Positions 21,213 to 31,441 are shown, counted from the first letter of the stretch. The stretch is 64,000 nt of DNA from Malacoplasma sp. (GCA_021444005.1 JABUSB010000001.1:36152-100151); one strand, 5' to 3'. Made by a program: numbers and translations. Notes: generated by a model not told the origin, from the letters alone.

Positions 21213-23198
21213 TTATTTAAAGTCCTTTCGATTATAAATTTGTAGGGTTAGTAAAGCTATAACTAATTCAAAAACAATTCAACTTAAAAACAAAATAAGT
21301 GGGTTATAAATTGATACCATTTTAATGTTTTGAAAGTTAACTAAGACTTTATATGAAAACATCTGTGCAGGTATTAGAAAGTAGGTACCTGTAAAGTTAT
21401 ATGCATTGTTATTAATTGAAATGTTATCAATTGTTCTTGTAGTGAAAGAAGTTAAGATATTCGAATCTACATTAATATCTTGGTTGCTAAGATCAGGGTT
21501 AGTAGCACTAGCTGCAATAATTTCTCTATTTGCATTTAAAATTGCACTTACACCACTTGCGATGTTTACTCCAAGTAACCTAAGCAATGTAAGCTGAAAT
21601 AATGAAGAATATGAAAGTTTGTCAATTGAGTAATTTCCTTTGTTATCTACAATATCTTTAGTGATTTGCTGAATCATATCGCGTAAATCATATTTTTTAA
21701 CAAAATACTCATAAAGCCCAGTATATAACAATTGGTTAATATTGTTAATCATATTTTTGATTGTGTTGTTATTAAAAATTGTTAGCTTTGCAAAATAAGC
21801 ATTAATAGATTTAGAAGCAGCAGCATTAATTGCATTAAATAAATTAATTAAAGTATAGAATGCATTATTAGTTGTCAAATTTGCCTTTTGCACTTCTTCA
21901 TATGCAAATTGAGACAGGATTTGCATAAATTCATTAAAATCATTACTATTACTTAAAGTTTGCTGATTGTAATAATAATAATTATAGGTAACATTGGTTA
22001 AATACTCACGGTTTGATAATTGTGCAGTTGGTTGCACACTACTACCATATGAAGTACCAAAAATATAGATTAATGAGTTTTCGGTTCTTAAAGGTAGTGA
22101 AGGATCAAATTTAACATTGAAATTTGCATCACTAATATTTTGGGTTTGATTAGTATTAATGTTTGTTGCATCTGAAGTTAACACAAATGGGGTTAATAAA
22201 GTAAATGATGAACCGTTAAAATTATTAAAATCTTGAGATGCAAAAGATAATTTATAAGCTGAATTCATTAATGATTGCATAACATAAGTTGTTATTGCAT
22301 CTTTTGGAGCAGTTAATAATGAATACATTGACCCAAATTGTCCTGTGAAGTCAACAAAGGCATATTTAGGAAATATTAGTCCATTAAAAATATTGTTATA
22401 AATTTGTTCTGGTGTTTTTGGATTATTTGCAGCACCAGCAATCAATTTTGAACTATAATACATTGCTTGCTGCTCAGAAGGAATTCCATTTTGGTCAATA
22501 TTCACATAAGGGACTGCAGTTACATTAGGAAGAGAAACTTGATTATTCATATATGGGGTTTCTTTCTTATCCAATGTAAGTGAAGTTAATATTGAAACAA
22601 TAATGAATACAAATGGAATTGCAACACTTGTTAATAATGAAATAATTTTTTTTGCAAACAATGAGCATAATATCCCAATGGTAGCAAAAACCATAAATGA
22701 AAATAGAGTACCTACAAACATTCCTCCAACTATGTATCCATTCTCTGTTTTATCAGTAAAACTAATTGCAAAAACAGCACAGGAAATTAAGCAAGAAATG
22801 ATCGATATTGCTAATCCAAAGCAAAAAACAATTAAATATTTCATTAGAAATATTTGGTTCCGGTGTAACGGTTTACTCAAAGTTATTAATTCGATTCCGT
22901 CATCTATTGGAGTCCTAAATATTTCAATTGAAATAAAAGAAGAGATGATTGAAATTACTAAAACTAAAATTAAGGAAATTATGGGAATGCTAAAAAAATA
23001 GCTTGGTTGGTTTTTAGTAATTAAAGGACAAACGATTGTAAAAATAATTACGATTAAAAAATAGATTGCAATCGCACAATAGACAGTTCATTTTCTTAAA
23101 ATAAAACTAATTATAAAAACAAAATACTCTTTACTAAAAACATTTCTTTTCAACATAAAAAGAAAGCGGTTCATCATATTTTTTAATTTTGATTGCAT
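21213..23198 (-). CDS. ABC-2 type transporter permease with large ectodomain
   Basis: A 661-aa membrane protein. Several hydrophobic helices lie at residues ~20-260: a first helix near CAIAIYFLIVIIFTIVCPL, then SIPIISLILVLVISIISSF, and further ones after the ABC-2 hallmark ELITLSKPLHRNQIFLMKY. A soluble loop of ~370 residues rich in Asn, Ser, Thr and Tyr follows (from about DKKETPYMNNQVSLP), and a last hydrophobic segment lies at the C terminus. The loop is probably extracellular. The N-terminal ~106 residues are joined by UGA-Trp (LRKWTVY). With the downstream ATPase it forms an exporter; a role in lipid, peptide or protein export cannot be decided. Confidence 0.85.
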
Positions 23199-23334
23199 AT
23201 AAAAATTATTTATTTTGATTTTAATTTTATTTTTAAATTAACTAAAATCAATCCTAAAAAGTAAAAAAATATTCTTAATAAAATATTAAATTAAACTCAA
23301 TTGATTTTTTATTAAAAATTGTTGCAAAAATCAA

Positions 23335-23361
23335 TTAGCAATTATAATAATAGAGTGACAA
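23335..23361 (+). promoter_or_regulatory. CIRCE-like HrcA operator upstream of groES
   Basis: TTAGCAATT (23335-23343), exactly 9 bases, GAGTGACAA (23353-23361). Each arm differs from CIRCE (TTAGCACTC-N9-GAGTGCTAA) at two positions. A TATAAT at 23343-23348 overlaps the element and TTGCAA lies upstream at 23322-23327. HrcA repression of the chaperonin operon is therefore likely; hrcA itself is not in the window. Confidence 0.78.
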
Positions 23362-23381
23362 TTTTAACGATTGGAGTTTGT

Positions 23382-23654
23382 ATGGAATTTAAACCTATTG
23401 GTAAAAGAGTTCTTTTAAAAAAAATTGAAAAAGATACTAAATCAAAAGGTGGAGTATTGCTTACTCAAAATGCTAATAATGAAAGACCTTCTTCTGGTCT
23501 TATTAAAGCAGTGGGTGATTCAGTTACTTTATCTCAATTAACTATTGGAACTATAGTTTATTTTAAACAATATAAAGCAAATGAAATTGTAATTGATGAC
23601 CAAGAATATTTGGTTGTTGAAGAAGATGATATTCTAGGTATTGCTAGAAACTAA
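23382..23654 (+). CDS. groES: Co-chaperonin GroES
   Basis: The 90-aa heptameric lid of the GroEL folding chamber. The N terminus FKPIGKRVLLKKIE, the shortened mobile loop around SKGGVLLTQNANNERPSSG, and the end YLVVEEDDILGIA fit the family. The usual -GGI-L- hydrophobic loop motif is present as GGVLL. ATG 23382 follows TTGGAG; upstream in-frame codons would run into the CIRCE-like promoter. It is followed by groEL after 39 bases. Confidence 0.96.
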   Translation: MEFKPIGKRVLLKKIEKDTKSKGGVLLTQNANNERPSSGLIKAVGDSVTLSQLTIGTIVYFKQYKANEIVIDDQEYLVVEEDDILGIARN

Positions 23655-23693
23655 ATTTTGATAAATTATTAAATTTTTATTAAGGAGAAAATT

Positions 23694-25328
23694 ATGGCAG
23701 GAAAAGAAATTAAATATTCTGATATTGCTCGTAATAAATTATTTAGCGGTGTGCAACAATTATTTGATGCTGTTAAAGTTACTATGGGGCCAAGAGGTCG
23801 AAATGTATTAATTCAAAAATCTTATGGAGCACCAGTTATTACAAAAGACGGGGTTTCAGTTGCGAAAGAAGTTGAATTAATTAACCCAATTGAAAATATG
23901 GGTGCACAACTAGTAAAAGAAGTTGCATCTAAAACTGCAGATGAAGCAGGGGATGGTACAACAACTGCTACTGTTTTAGCTTATGGAATTTTTAAAGAAG
24001 GTTTGCGTAATGTAATTTCTGGTGCAAACCCAATTGAATTAAAACGTGGAATGGATAAAACAGTAGATGCAATTATTAATGAATTAAACAAAGCTAGTAA
24101 GAAAATTGCTAAACGTGAAGAAATTATTCAAGTTGCAACAATTTCTGCAAATTCAGATAAAAAAATTGGTGAATTAATTGCTAATGCAATGGAAAAAGTT
24201 GGTAGTGATGGGGTCATCACAGTTGAAGAAGCAAAAGGAATTAAAGATGAATTAGTAGTGGTTGAAGGAATGCAATTCGATCGTGGTTACATTTCGCCTT
24301 ACTTTGTGACAGATACTAATAAAATGATTGCAAAACTTGATAACCCATACATCTTAATTACTGATAAAAAAATCTCTTCAATTAAGGATATCTTACCAAT
24401 TCTTGAAGAAATTATGAAAACTGGTCGTCCTTTATTAATCATTGCAGATGATATTGATGGTGAAGCTTTAACGACATTAGTAGTAAACAAAATGCGAGGC
24501 ATTATTAATGTAGTTGCTGTTAAAGCACCAGAATTTGGTGATAAGAGAAAACAAGTGTTAGAAGACATTTCAATCTTAACTGGTGGAATTTATGTTACTG
24601 AAGATCTTGGAATTAACTTTGACAAAGTAACACTAGAAAATTTGGGACAAGCTGAAAGTGTAACAATTGATAAAGACAATACAACAATTGTTAAAGGAAA
24701 AGGCAAGGAACACGAAATTAGAAACCGAATTAATAAGATTAAATCAGAAATTCAATTATCTACTAGTGACTATGACAAAGACAGCTTAAAAAACAGATTA
24801 GCTAAACTTAACAAAGGAGTTGCAGTAATCAAAGTTGGTGCAGTTTCTGAAGTTGAATTAAAAGAAAAGAAAGACCGAGTAGATGATGCATTATCTGCTA
24901 CTAAAGCTGCAATTGAAGAAGGAATTGTAATTGGTGGGGGAGCAGTGTTCCTACATGTTTCTAAAAAAATTAACAACCTAAATTTAATAGGTGATGAAAA
25001 AATTGGTAGCCAAATTATTATGTCTGCAATTCATTCTCCAATTTCACAAATCGTTTTAAATGCTGGTTTTGATAAGGGTGTAGTAATTAATGAAATCCTA
25101 AAATCTACTAACCCTAATTTAGGATTTAATGTTTCAACTGGCAAATATGTAGATATGTTCTCATCTGGAATTATTGATCCTGTTAAAGTTACAAGAGTTG
25201 CTCTTCAAAATGCATCTTCAGTTGCAGGAATGCTATTAACTACAGAAGCTGTAATTTATGAAGCTAAAAAAGAGGAAGAAGAAAACGCAGTACCATCTAT
25301 GCCAATGGGTGGAATGGGAATGATGTAA
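23694..25328 (+). CDS. groEL: Chaperonin GroEL
   Basis: The 544-aa chaperonin subunit. ATP-binding motifs [12 protein letters not shown] and [14 protein letters not shown], the apical peptide-binding region around [15 protein letters not shown], and a C-terminal Gly-Met tail (MPMGGMGMM) are present. AAGGAGAAAATT precedes the ATG. GroESL is present in only some mollicutes, so this is useful for placing the organism. Likely repressed by HrcA through the upstream CIRCE-like element. Confidence 0.98.
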   Translation: MAGKEIKYSDIARNKLFSGVQQLFDAVKVTMGPRGRNVLIQKSYGAPVITKDGVSVAKEVELINPIENMGAQLVKEVASKTADEAGDGTTTATVLAYGIFKEGLRNVISGANPIELKRGMDKTVDAIINELNKASKKIAKREEIIQVATISANSDKKIGELIANAMEKVGSDGVITVEEAKGIKDELVVVEGMQFDRGYISPYFVTDTNKMIAKLDNPYILITDKKISSIKDILPILEEIMKTGRPLLIIADDIDGEALTTLVVNKMRGIINVVAVKAPEFGDKRKQVLEDISILTGGIYVTEDLGINFDKVTLENLGQAESVTIDKDNTTIVKGKGKEHEIRNRINKIKSEIQLSTSDYDKDSLKNRLAKLNKGVAVIKVGAVSEVELKEKKDRVDDALSATKAAIEEGIVIGGGAVFLHVSKKINNLNLIGDEKIGSQIIMSAIHSPISQIVLNAGFDKGVVINEILKSTNPNLGFNVSTGKYVDMFSSGIIDPVKVTRVALQNASSVAGMLLTTEAVIYEAKKEEEENAVPSMPMGGMGMM

Positions 25329-25363
25329 TAATCAATCCTTTAAATTAAATTTATAAATATAAA

Positions 25364-25397
25364 AAAAATCACAAGATGATTATTCTTGTGATTTTTT
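25364..25397. terminator. Bidirectional terminator between groEL and dut
   Basis: AAAAATCACAAG, a 9-base loop, CTTGTGATTTTTT: a 10-bp or longer stem with A-rich left and T-rich right flanks, so it can stop groEL transcripts rightward and dut transcripts leftward. The right arm and stop codon belong to the end of the dut coding region. Confidence 0.85.
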
Positions 25398-25886
25398 GTT
25401 GTTATCAGTGCTTCCCATTCCACCTTCTCTAATTGTTTGTACATCGTCATCAATTGTGATTCCATAATTGATAAAAATACCTTGTGCAAATGCAGTGTTT
25501 TTTTCTAGAAACAAATCTTTGTTTTCATTGTTATCATTAGTGATTTTGACAAAAATATGCCCCTCATTTTTAGCTCTATAATAATCTGCATCAACCACTC
25601 CGATTGTGTTATCTAACTGCATTCGGTACTTAAACCCTAAACTACTGCGAGGAAAAAGTAATAACACATAATTTGATTGGATTTTTACTCTAATTCCAGT
25701 TGGGATTTTAATTGTTTGTTTTGGTTTTAAATTAATGTCATATGGTAAATAGAAATCATATCCTGCACTATATTTGGTAGCTCTTTGAGGTAATTTAATG
25801 TCATTGTAGACCAATATGTTTAGATCATTAAAATCTAATTTAAATTGGTCAATACTTATTTTTTCAAACTTTGCGATTTTGTTCAT
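25380..25886 (-). CDS. dut: dUTP diphosphatase
   Basis: Trimeric dUTPase, 168 aa, hydrolysing dUTP to dUMP. Motifs: I SAGYDFYLP, II PRSSLGFK, III region TIGVVDADYYRAKNEG (catalytic Asp), IV region NTAFAQGIF, V EGGMGSTDN (the usual GSTG is GSTD). A ~30-residue N-terminal extension with FEKISIDQFKLDF precedes motif I. The last codons lie inside the shared terminator hairpin. Confidence 0.93.
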   Translation of the reverse strand: MNKIAKFEKISIDQFKLDFNDLNILVYNDIKLPQRATKYSAGYDFYLPYDINLKPKQTIKIPTGIRVKIQSNYVLLLFPRSSLGFKYRMQLDNTIGVVDADYYRAKNEGHIFVKITNDNNENKDLFLEKNTAFAQGIFINYGITIDDDVQTIREGGMGSTDNNKKSQE

Positions 25887-26087
25887 ATAAAACCTTTGTT
25901 GTTACTTTAATAAAATTATTATATTTCTTGATATTCTACAAACTAAATTATTTGATACTTTTACACAAAGTTAATTAGGAATTTAGAGTTACATTTATTT
26001 AATTAATTATGTTGATTATTCTAAATAAAAACTCACTTCTCAACTCTTTTATAAATTAGAGATAAATTTATATATTGTTTTACAAAA

Positions 26088-26130
26088 CAAAAAATAATGC
26101 TATCCCAATTAAGAGATAAGCATTATTTTA
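26088..26130 (-). terminator. Intrinsic terminator after rplA
   Basis: AATAATGCT (26093-26101) pairs with AGCATTATT (26119-26127). On the minus strand the stem is followed by a T run (TTTTTTGTTTTGT), 20 bases after the rplA stop. Confidence 0.8.
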
Positions 26131-26146
26131 AACTAAAACTATTTAA

Positions 26147-27178
26147 TTACTTTTTAGAAGCAGCTGGTTTTGCTTTCTTCAATAGTTGTTTTTTAACAAC
26201 TTTTTTAGAACCAGATTTCTTACTAGAACTTTGTTTGTTAACAACTTTCTTGTTAGTTGTAACAACATTAGGTTTAACAGTTTCTTTAGTTTTCTTTGCT
26301 TTTTTAATTTGCTTTTTAACTTTAGCTTTTTTAGGTTCTACAACAACTGGTGGGTTTTCTGGATTTTTAGAAGGTTTTTTCTTTTGTGCATATTTAACAA
26401 TTTGTCTTAAATAAACTGTTTTTTGTTTATCTTTAGTTTCTTGTTTGCTATCTGCTACATTAGCTTTTTTATTAGAAGAAACTTTATTACTAGACTTGTT
26501 AATTAATAACTTAATTCCAGGTCCCATAGTAGAAGAGATACTAACTTTTTCAATAAATACCCCTTTTACAGCTGCTGGTTTTTTAGAAGCAATAAAGTTT
26601 AATAAGAATTCAATGTTTTCAACAATTTTCTTAGTATCAGCATTTTGCTTTCCAACAACCATATGGATATTTCCATAAGCATCGGTACGGTATTGATTTA
26701 CCCCTTTTTTAAAATCTGCAATTGTTTTTTTCAAATCAGTTGTAACATTACCGTTTTTAGGGTTAGGCATTAATCCTCTAGTCCCTAATATTTTCCCTAA
26801 CTTACTAAGCTCTGGCATCATTTTAGGAGTAGTAATAATTAAATCAAAATCTAATCATCCCTTACTAATTTCAGCAATTCTTTCAGAATCACCAGAATGA
26901 GCAACACCTAATGATTTTGCATCTTTTTCAGTTAGACCTTTATCTAAAACTAAAATCTTTTTTTCTTTTCCAAAGAAATATGGAAGACTTACAGTACCTC
27001 TTAGTTGTTGGTCAGATTTAGTAGTATCCAAGTTTAGTTTAATTGCGATATCAATTGAAGATAATAGTTTTGCAGTACAAGTTTTTTTAGCTAATTCTAC
27101 AGCTTCTTCCAAAGCATAGAATTTAGTTTTATCAAAATCAATACGAGGAGTTTTTTTAACTTGTTTTTTCTTTTCCAT
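26147..27178 (-). CDS. rplA: 50S ribosomal protein L1 with long basic C-terminal extension
   Basis: The L1 core (residues ~1-228) has DIAIKLNLDTTKSDQQLRG, KILGTRGLMPNPKNG and VKGVFIEKVSISSTMGPG. After it come ~115 residues rich in Lys with Val, Pro, Ser and Ala (repeated KKAK, KKPS and NKK units) that L1 normally lacks: 343 aa against the usual ~230. The UGA-Trp in ISKGWLDFDL joins the two halves. The ATG overlaps the rplK stop by one base (TAATG). L1 binds 23S rRNA and often its own operon leader. Confidence 0.96.
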
Positions 27179-27645
27179 TAGTTAATTGCTCCTTTTTTCT
27201 TATCTTTATGAACAATTGGGTCTACACCCTCGATTTTGATTCCCATTTGTTTTGCACTACCTGCTACCATTCTCAAAACTGCTTCTTCATCGTTTGCATT
27301 TGTATCTACAATTTTGATTTTGGCAATCTTTAAAGCTTGCTCTTTCGAAATTGTAGCTATAGTTTCAGTTTTAGGGTTTTTAGCACCAGATTTAATATTT
27401 GCTTCTTTTTTAAGTAAAGCAGTGATTGGTGGAGTTTTAATTACAAATGTAAAAGATTTATCCTTATATGCTGTAATGATACAAGGTACTACTTCACCAT
27501 TCATATCTTTTGTTTTTTCATTAAATTGTTTTGTGAATTCACCCATGTTAATTCCAATAGATGCTAATTGAGGTCCAGGTTTAGCTTGACCACCAATTAA
27601 ATTAACCTTAGCGATTCGAGTTATTTTTGGGTCTTTAAAAGCCAC
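27178..27645 (-). CDS. rplK: 50S ribosomal protein L11
   Basis: L11 of the GTPase-associated centre, 155 aa. Motifs: [24 protein letters not shown] (residues ~12-35) and [14 protein letters not shown] near the C terminus. I chose GTG 27645 ([14 protein letters not shown]) with AAAGGA about ten bases upstream; a TTG six bases further upstream is an alternative. rplK-rplA is a conserved operon, with a structured leader upstream. Confidence 0.96.
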   Translation of the reverse strand: MAFKDPKITRIAKVNLIGGQAKPGPQLASIGINMGEFTKQFNEKTKDMNGEVVPCIITAYKDKSFTFVIKTPPITALLKKEANIKSGAKNPKTETIATISKEQALKIAKIKIVDTNANDEEAVLRMVAGSAKQMGIKIEGVDPIVHKDKKKGAIN

Positions 27646-27682
27646 AAGCAACACATCCTTTCTATATAAATAAAATATATTC

Positions 27683-27742
27683 TCTACGTGGTTAATTAGC
27701 GAAAACACTAAATGTGTTTTCTCCCACACGCTTTTACGTAGA
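27683..27742 (-). promoter_or_regulatory. Structured 5' leader of the rplK-rplA mRNA
   Basis: On the minus strand an outer inverted repeat TCTACGT (27742-27736) / ACGTAGA (27689-27683) encloses a perfect hairpin GAAAACAC, ATTTA loop, GTGTTTTC (27721-27701). It lies 38 to 97 bases upstream of the rplK start. L1 autoregulation through leader RNA is known in other bacteria; whether this RNA is an L1 site is inference. Confidence 0.5.
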
Positions 27743-27805
27743 CCAAAGTATACGCAAGTATAATTATAGTATAAAAACAAAGAATTTTAAAAACAGGAAA
27801 ACAAA

Positions 27806-28513
27806 ATGGCATTAGCAATTATTGGTTTATTAGCACCATTTATATTAGCAATATTTTTTATTCTCAATAATGAATTTACTTGAAGAAGTAAAATTAAAAA
27901 AATTCAAAATGTAATTGATAATCCAAAAACAATTAATATTTTGAAAAAATATATAACACCGGTTTATCTTTCAAATATTTTATGAAATTATGGTGTGTTA
28001 ACTTTATTAGAAATAGTTTTACTTATTATCTATTTAACTTCAAACCAAACAAACTTAAACATTAATACAGATCAACAAAAGTTAATCTTTGGTTTATTTT
28101 TCCTTTTTGGTTTTATGTTGCTATCAATTGTAATTGTGTTTTTTATTACAAGAGCAATTTTAATTTTGAATAAGTTAGTAAAAATTACATCTTATTTTGA
28201 TAGAGAATTTGTTAAGTCTTTTTTGGATGAAAAACTAATTAACAATGATTTATGAGTAATGTTTAATAGTTTGGCAATGCAAGGGTTGGTTGTTAAAAAA
28301 ATTGCTACTAGGATGATTAATCCTAAATTTTGTAGCAAAGAAAAAGATAAATACAAATACTTATGTAATTTATTAAACTTATTTGTTTTTGTATTAAGTT
28401 ATAAAATTCAATGTGGTTTTGTTGATTTAAGTTTTAAGGATGATGCTAGAGTTAAAGAAATTCATTATTTAGCTAAAAGTTTTAATGAATTTGTTGAAAC
28501 TATATTTAAATAA
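27806..28513 (+). CDS. Membrane protein of unknown function
   Basis: A 235-aa protein, read against the surrounding minus-strand genes. Hydrophobic helices lie at residues ~3-22 (IIGLLAPFILAIFFIL), ~62-80 (VLTLLEIVLLIIYL) and ~94-117 (FGLFFLFGFMLLSIVIVFFI), followed by a soluble C-terminal domain of ~115 residues (KSFLDEKLINNDLWVMFNSL). Three UGA-Trp codons split it in a standard-code reading. No family recognised. It sits as an insertion between rplK and the sigma-factor gene, in a place where other Firmicutes have rpmG-secE-nusG. Its 3' end overlaps the sigma gene by 8 bases. Confidence 0.75.
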
Positions 28514-29114
28514 TTTGATCATTAACCATTCCACTCATTCTCACTTTTTCTAAAAGACTTTTTCATCGATATTGCACAGTTTTAATTGTTAACCCTAATT
28601 TATCTGCAATTTCAACAAATGAATACTCTTCAAATTTCAATTCATAAATTTGTTTATTAATTTCGTTTTTCTCGTCTTCTGCTAATACTTGTTCAAACAC
28701 ATCTCTAATTTCATCTAAATATGAAGTTGTGTAATTAAAATCAATTGGATTTAAATCTTTGAATACATTATTTTGATCACATTTTAAAGAATTTAAAGCA
28801 TTAGTTTTATTACTCACTTTTCGAATTTCATTTCTAAAGAAGTTAGTAATATAAGCTGTTGCTCTATACACAAATTCTTTATTCTTATAGCTTTTAGTAT
28901 TAATAAATTCAATAAATTTAGGGTGACCAAGGTTTACAAAGTCATAAAAATCATAAGCACAATCTATTTTATTTATTTTTTTATAAGCTAATTTGCTAAG
29001 TACTTCAAAATACAATTGGTTTAGCAATTGGTAAGCTTGATAAGATTGGTAAACTTGGTATAAATACAGACATTCGCTTCAATCAATTTTTTGAAGCATT
29101 GTATTATTTTTCAT
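28506..29114 (-). CDS. Sigma-70 family alternative sigma factor (SigH positional homologue)
   Basis: A 202-aa protein. Residues ~45-105 resemble sigma region 2 (YDFVNLGHPKFIEFINTKSY, then YRATAYITNFFRNEIRKVSN). Residues ~150-190 are a region 4 helix-turn-helix (YSFVEIADKLGLTIKTVQYRW). No region 1 or 3 is seen. It follows rlmB by 2 bases and precedes rplK-rplA, reproducing the Bacillus order cysS-rlmB-sigH-rplK-rplA. A comparable small sigma factor, MG428 of M. genitalium, is known to activate recombination genes. The N terminus has an unusual Tyr-Gln run (YQVYQSYQAYQ). Identification as a sigma factor rests on pattern and synteny. Confidence 0.75.
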
Positions 29115-29116
29115 AA

Positions 29117-29836
29117 TTATTTTTTTAAACAATTTAGTAAATAATAAATAATGATTCCAACAGATACACTTACATTTAGTGATTGTACATAATTGGACAT
29201 ATCAATTTTGATTAAGAAGTCTGAATTTTTTTGAAGAATTGGTGAAACACCATTGTTTTCATTTCCCACAATGATTGCAAATTTATCAATATCTGATTTG
29301 AATTTAGACAAAGCAATTGATTTTTCATTAAGTGTGGTGCAAACAATTCAAAAACCATTATTTTTTAATTTTTTGACAACTTCATTAAGATTACTTGTTT
29401 TTAAAAAATTTAAGTAATTCACAGTACCTAAACTAGTTTTGATTACAAAGTCATTAATTTGCACTTGGTTATTTTTTTTAAAAACAATACCGCAAACATC
29501 AAATGCGCTACAAGTTCGACAAATCGCTCCAAAGTTCCCTGCATCTTGAATTTCATCTAAAATCAAAATTATTTTTTTATTTGATTGATGTTTTTCAACT
29601 TTATTAATAAAATTATTAAACTCAGTTTCAACGCAAAACTCTTTTTGATTTGAAACCCCCATTATAAATTTGTGGTTAACATCAAATTGGTTAAAAAAAC
29701 TTTTGTTAACTTTAATTGTTTCAATATGGTTTGATTGAAATTCTTTAAGTTCACTAAAATCATTTGCGTAATAAACTTTTTTTAAAACCTTATTTTTAAA
29801 TGCATCCAAAACTGCTTTCTTACCAAAAAAGTTCAT
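29117..29836 (-). CDS. rlmB: SpoU-family rRNA 2'-O-methyltransferase (RlmB/TrmH)
   Basis: SPOUT methyltransferase of 239 aa using SAM. Motif 1 LDEIQDAGNFGAICRTC (Asn and Arg), motif 2 IIVGNENNGVSP, motif 3 IDMSNYVQSLNVSVSVGIIIYY form the knotted SAM site. A short N-terminal substrate-binding domain precedes (FGKKAVLDAFKN). In E. coli RlmB modifies G2251 of 23S rRNA; the exact target here is not decided. The UGA-Trp in NGFWIVCTT joins the halves. It sits 4 bases downstream of cysS. Confidence 0.92.
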
Positions 29837-29840
29837 ATTA

Positions 29841-31157
29841 TTAAATTAATTTTTTCTCCAATAATAGTTTCCGGATTGCATCTGATTTTTCATAATCTTT
29901 TTTGTTTTTTAATTCAACTCACTCTTTAATTAATGCAATATTTTGACTTGTGTGAATGTTTTGAATTTGAATTCCTAAAATATTAGTTAATAAATAATGA
30001 ATATTAAAATATAAAGCATTTAATTCATCATATTTTTTTGCTTTTAAAAGATTGTTACCACTTTTGATTTTTTCATTCACAAAACTAATTTGGTTAGGAA
30101 AATTAAAATAATTTTCTAATTCTTTAATATAAGTGTGATCAAATTTTAAATCAAGATTTAATTTGTTTATAATAATCAAATTAGTTTTGAAAACATTAAG
30201 GTTATAAATAATACTGTTAATGTTGTTTCTTGCTTCTTCAATATTTTGATCACTAAAATTTAAAGGGTTTGAATAATTTGTTTGATAAAAAAACCATCTA
30301 ATAGTGTTCGCAGATTCTTTATCTAACAAATCTTTAGCTAATATGAAATTATTCAAGGACTTAGACATCTTTTCGTTATTAATATTTAAATGCCCCACGT
30401 GCATTCAAATTCGTGCTAAATTAACATTTTTAACAGCTAAATTTTGCACATTCTCATTTTCATGATGCGGGAATTTTAAATCAATGCCACCCCCATGAAT
30501 ATCGATTTGGTCTCCTAAATATTTATTAATCATACAAGAGCATTCGGTATGTCATCCCGGTCGTCCTGTTGAAAAACTAGCTTTCCAATTTAATCCTTGA
30601 TTTGTTTTTTTTCATAAAACAAAGTCTTGTAAATTTGATTTATTTGCATTATTTAACGATTTTTCACCAACTAATAGATCATCAATTTTTTTATTTGAAA
30701 TAATCCCATAATCTTTGAATTTACTAGTATCAAAATAAACATCGCCTTCATTAAAATATGCACTCTTGTTATCGATCATAACTTGAATGTATTTTTCAAT
30801 ATCTTCAATATGATCTGAAACTCGTGGAAAGATCATATTCTTTTGGTAAATATTAATTGTTTTTAAAATTTCAAAATAATGGTTTTCAAAAAATGATGCA
30901 ACCTCAATCTCACTCTTATTAGACTCTTTTGCTTTGGCAATAATTTTGTCATCAATATCGGTAATATTGTGAATAAATTTAACAGTATAACCTAACTCTA
31001 ATAACAATCGGTTTAAAACATCAAAAACAATGATGGGTCTTAAATTCCCAATGTGGACATAGTTGTAAACTGTGGGGCCACAAACATAAATTTTGACCTC
31101 TTTATCATTATCACTAACTTCAATATACTTTTTTGATAAGTGTTCGTATAACTTCAT
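29841..31157 (-). CDS. cysS: Cysteinyl-tRNA synthetase
   Basis: Class I synthetase, 438 aa. The HIGH motif [12 protein letters not shown] with the zinc-ligand Cys before it (VCGPTVYN), the zinc motif GWHTECSCM, the HHENE segment, and [10 protein letters not shown] are present. Several UGA-Trp codons lie in the segment 30405-30611 ([19 protein letters not shown]). A -10-like TATAAT lies upstream on the minus strand at 31184-31179. It begins the gene string cysS-rlmB-sigma. Confidence 0.97.
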
Positions 31158-31385
31158 AATCTTTTTAAATATAAGAATATTATATAAGTTTTTAATTTAC
31201 TAAATTTGTTTATTCCTTTCACTTTTTTTATTAATCAATCAGATGAGATTTGATTAGTAAAAACATTGTAAACAGAAAAATGCAAAAAGTAGTCCCATTT
31301 TTAAACCAATTTTCAACCATTTTCCTCTCAAAAATCTTCCATTTTTCATTCATTTTTCTTCAACATAAAAAGGTTTTTACAACAT

Positions 31386-31411
31386 TAAAAAAATCACCAC
31401 TAGGGTGATTT
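31386..31411 (-). terminator. Intrinsic terminator of the surface/pseudoenzyme operon
   Basis: AAATCACC (31391-31398), ACTAG loop, GGTGATTT (31404-31411); on the minus strand followed by TTTTTTTAATG. It lies 31 bases after the TIM-like stop codon. Confidence 0.88.
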
Positions 31412-31441
31412 GTTTAATAGTTTAAGAGAATAATGCTGTTA

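Noticed and set aside
25887..26087. Possible gene between dut and rplA
   Set aside because: Only AT-rich sequence with stops in all frames; nothing recognised.
31158..31230. T-box or other riboswitch upstream of cysS
   Set aside because: The leader is too short before the TATAAT at 31184-31179, and no T-box sequence is visible.
31231..31353. 40-codon minus-strand ORF downstream of the operon terminator
   Set aside because: A second overlapping frame is also open here and CCATTTT-like tracts repeat, so openness is probably chance; no promoter was seen.
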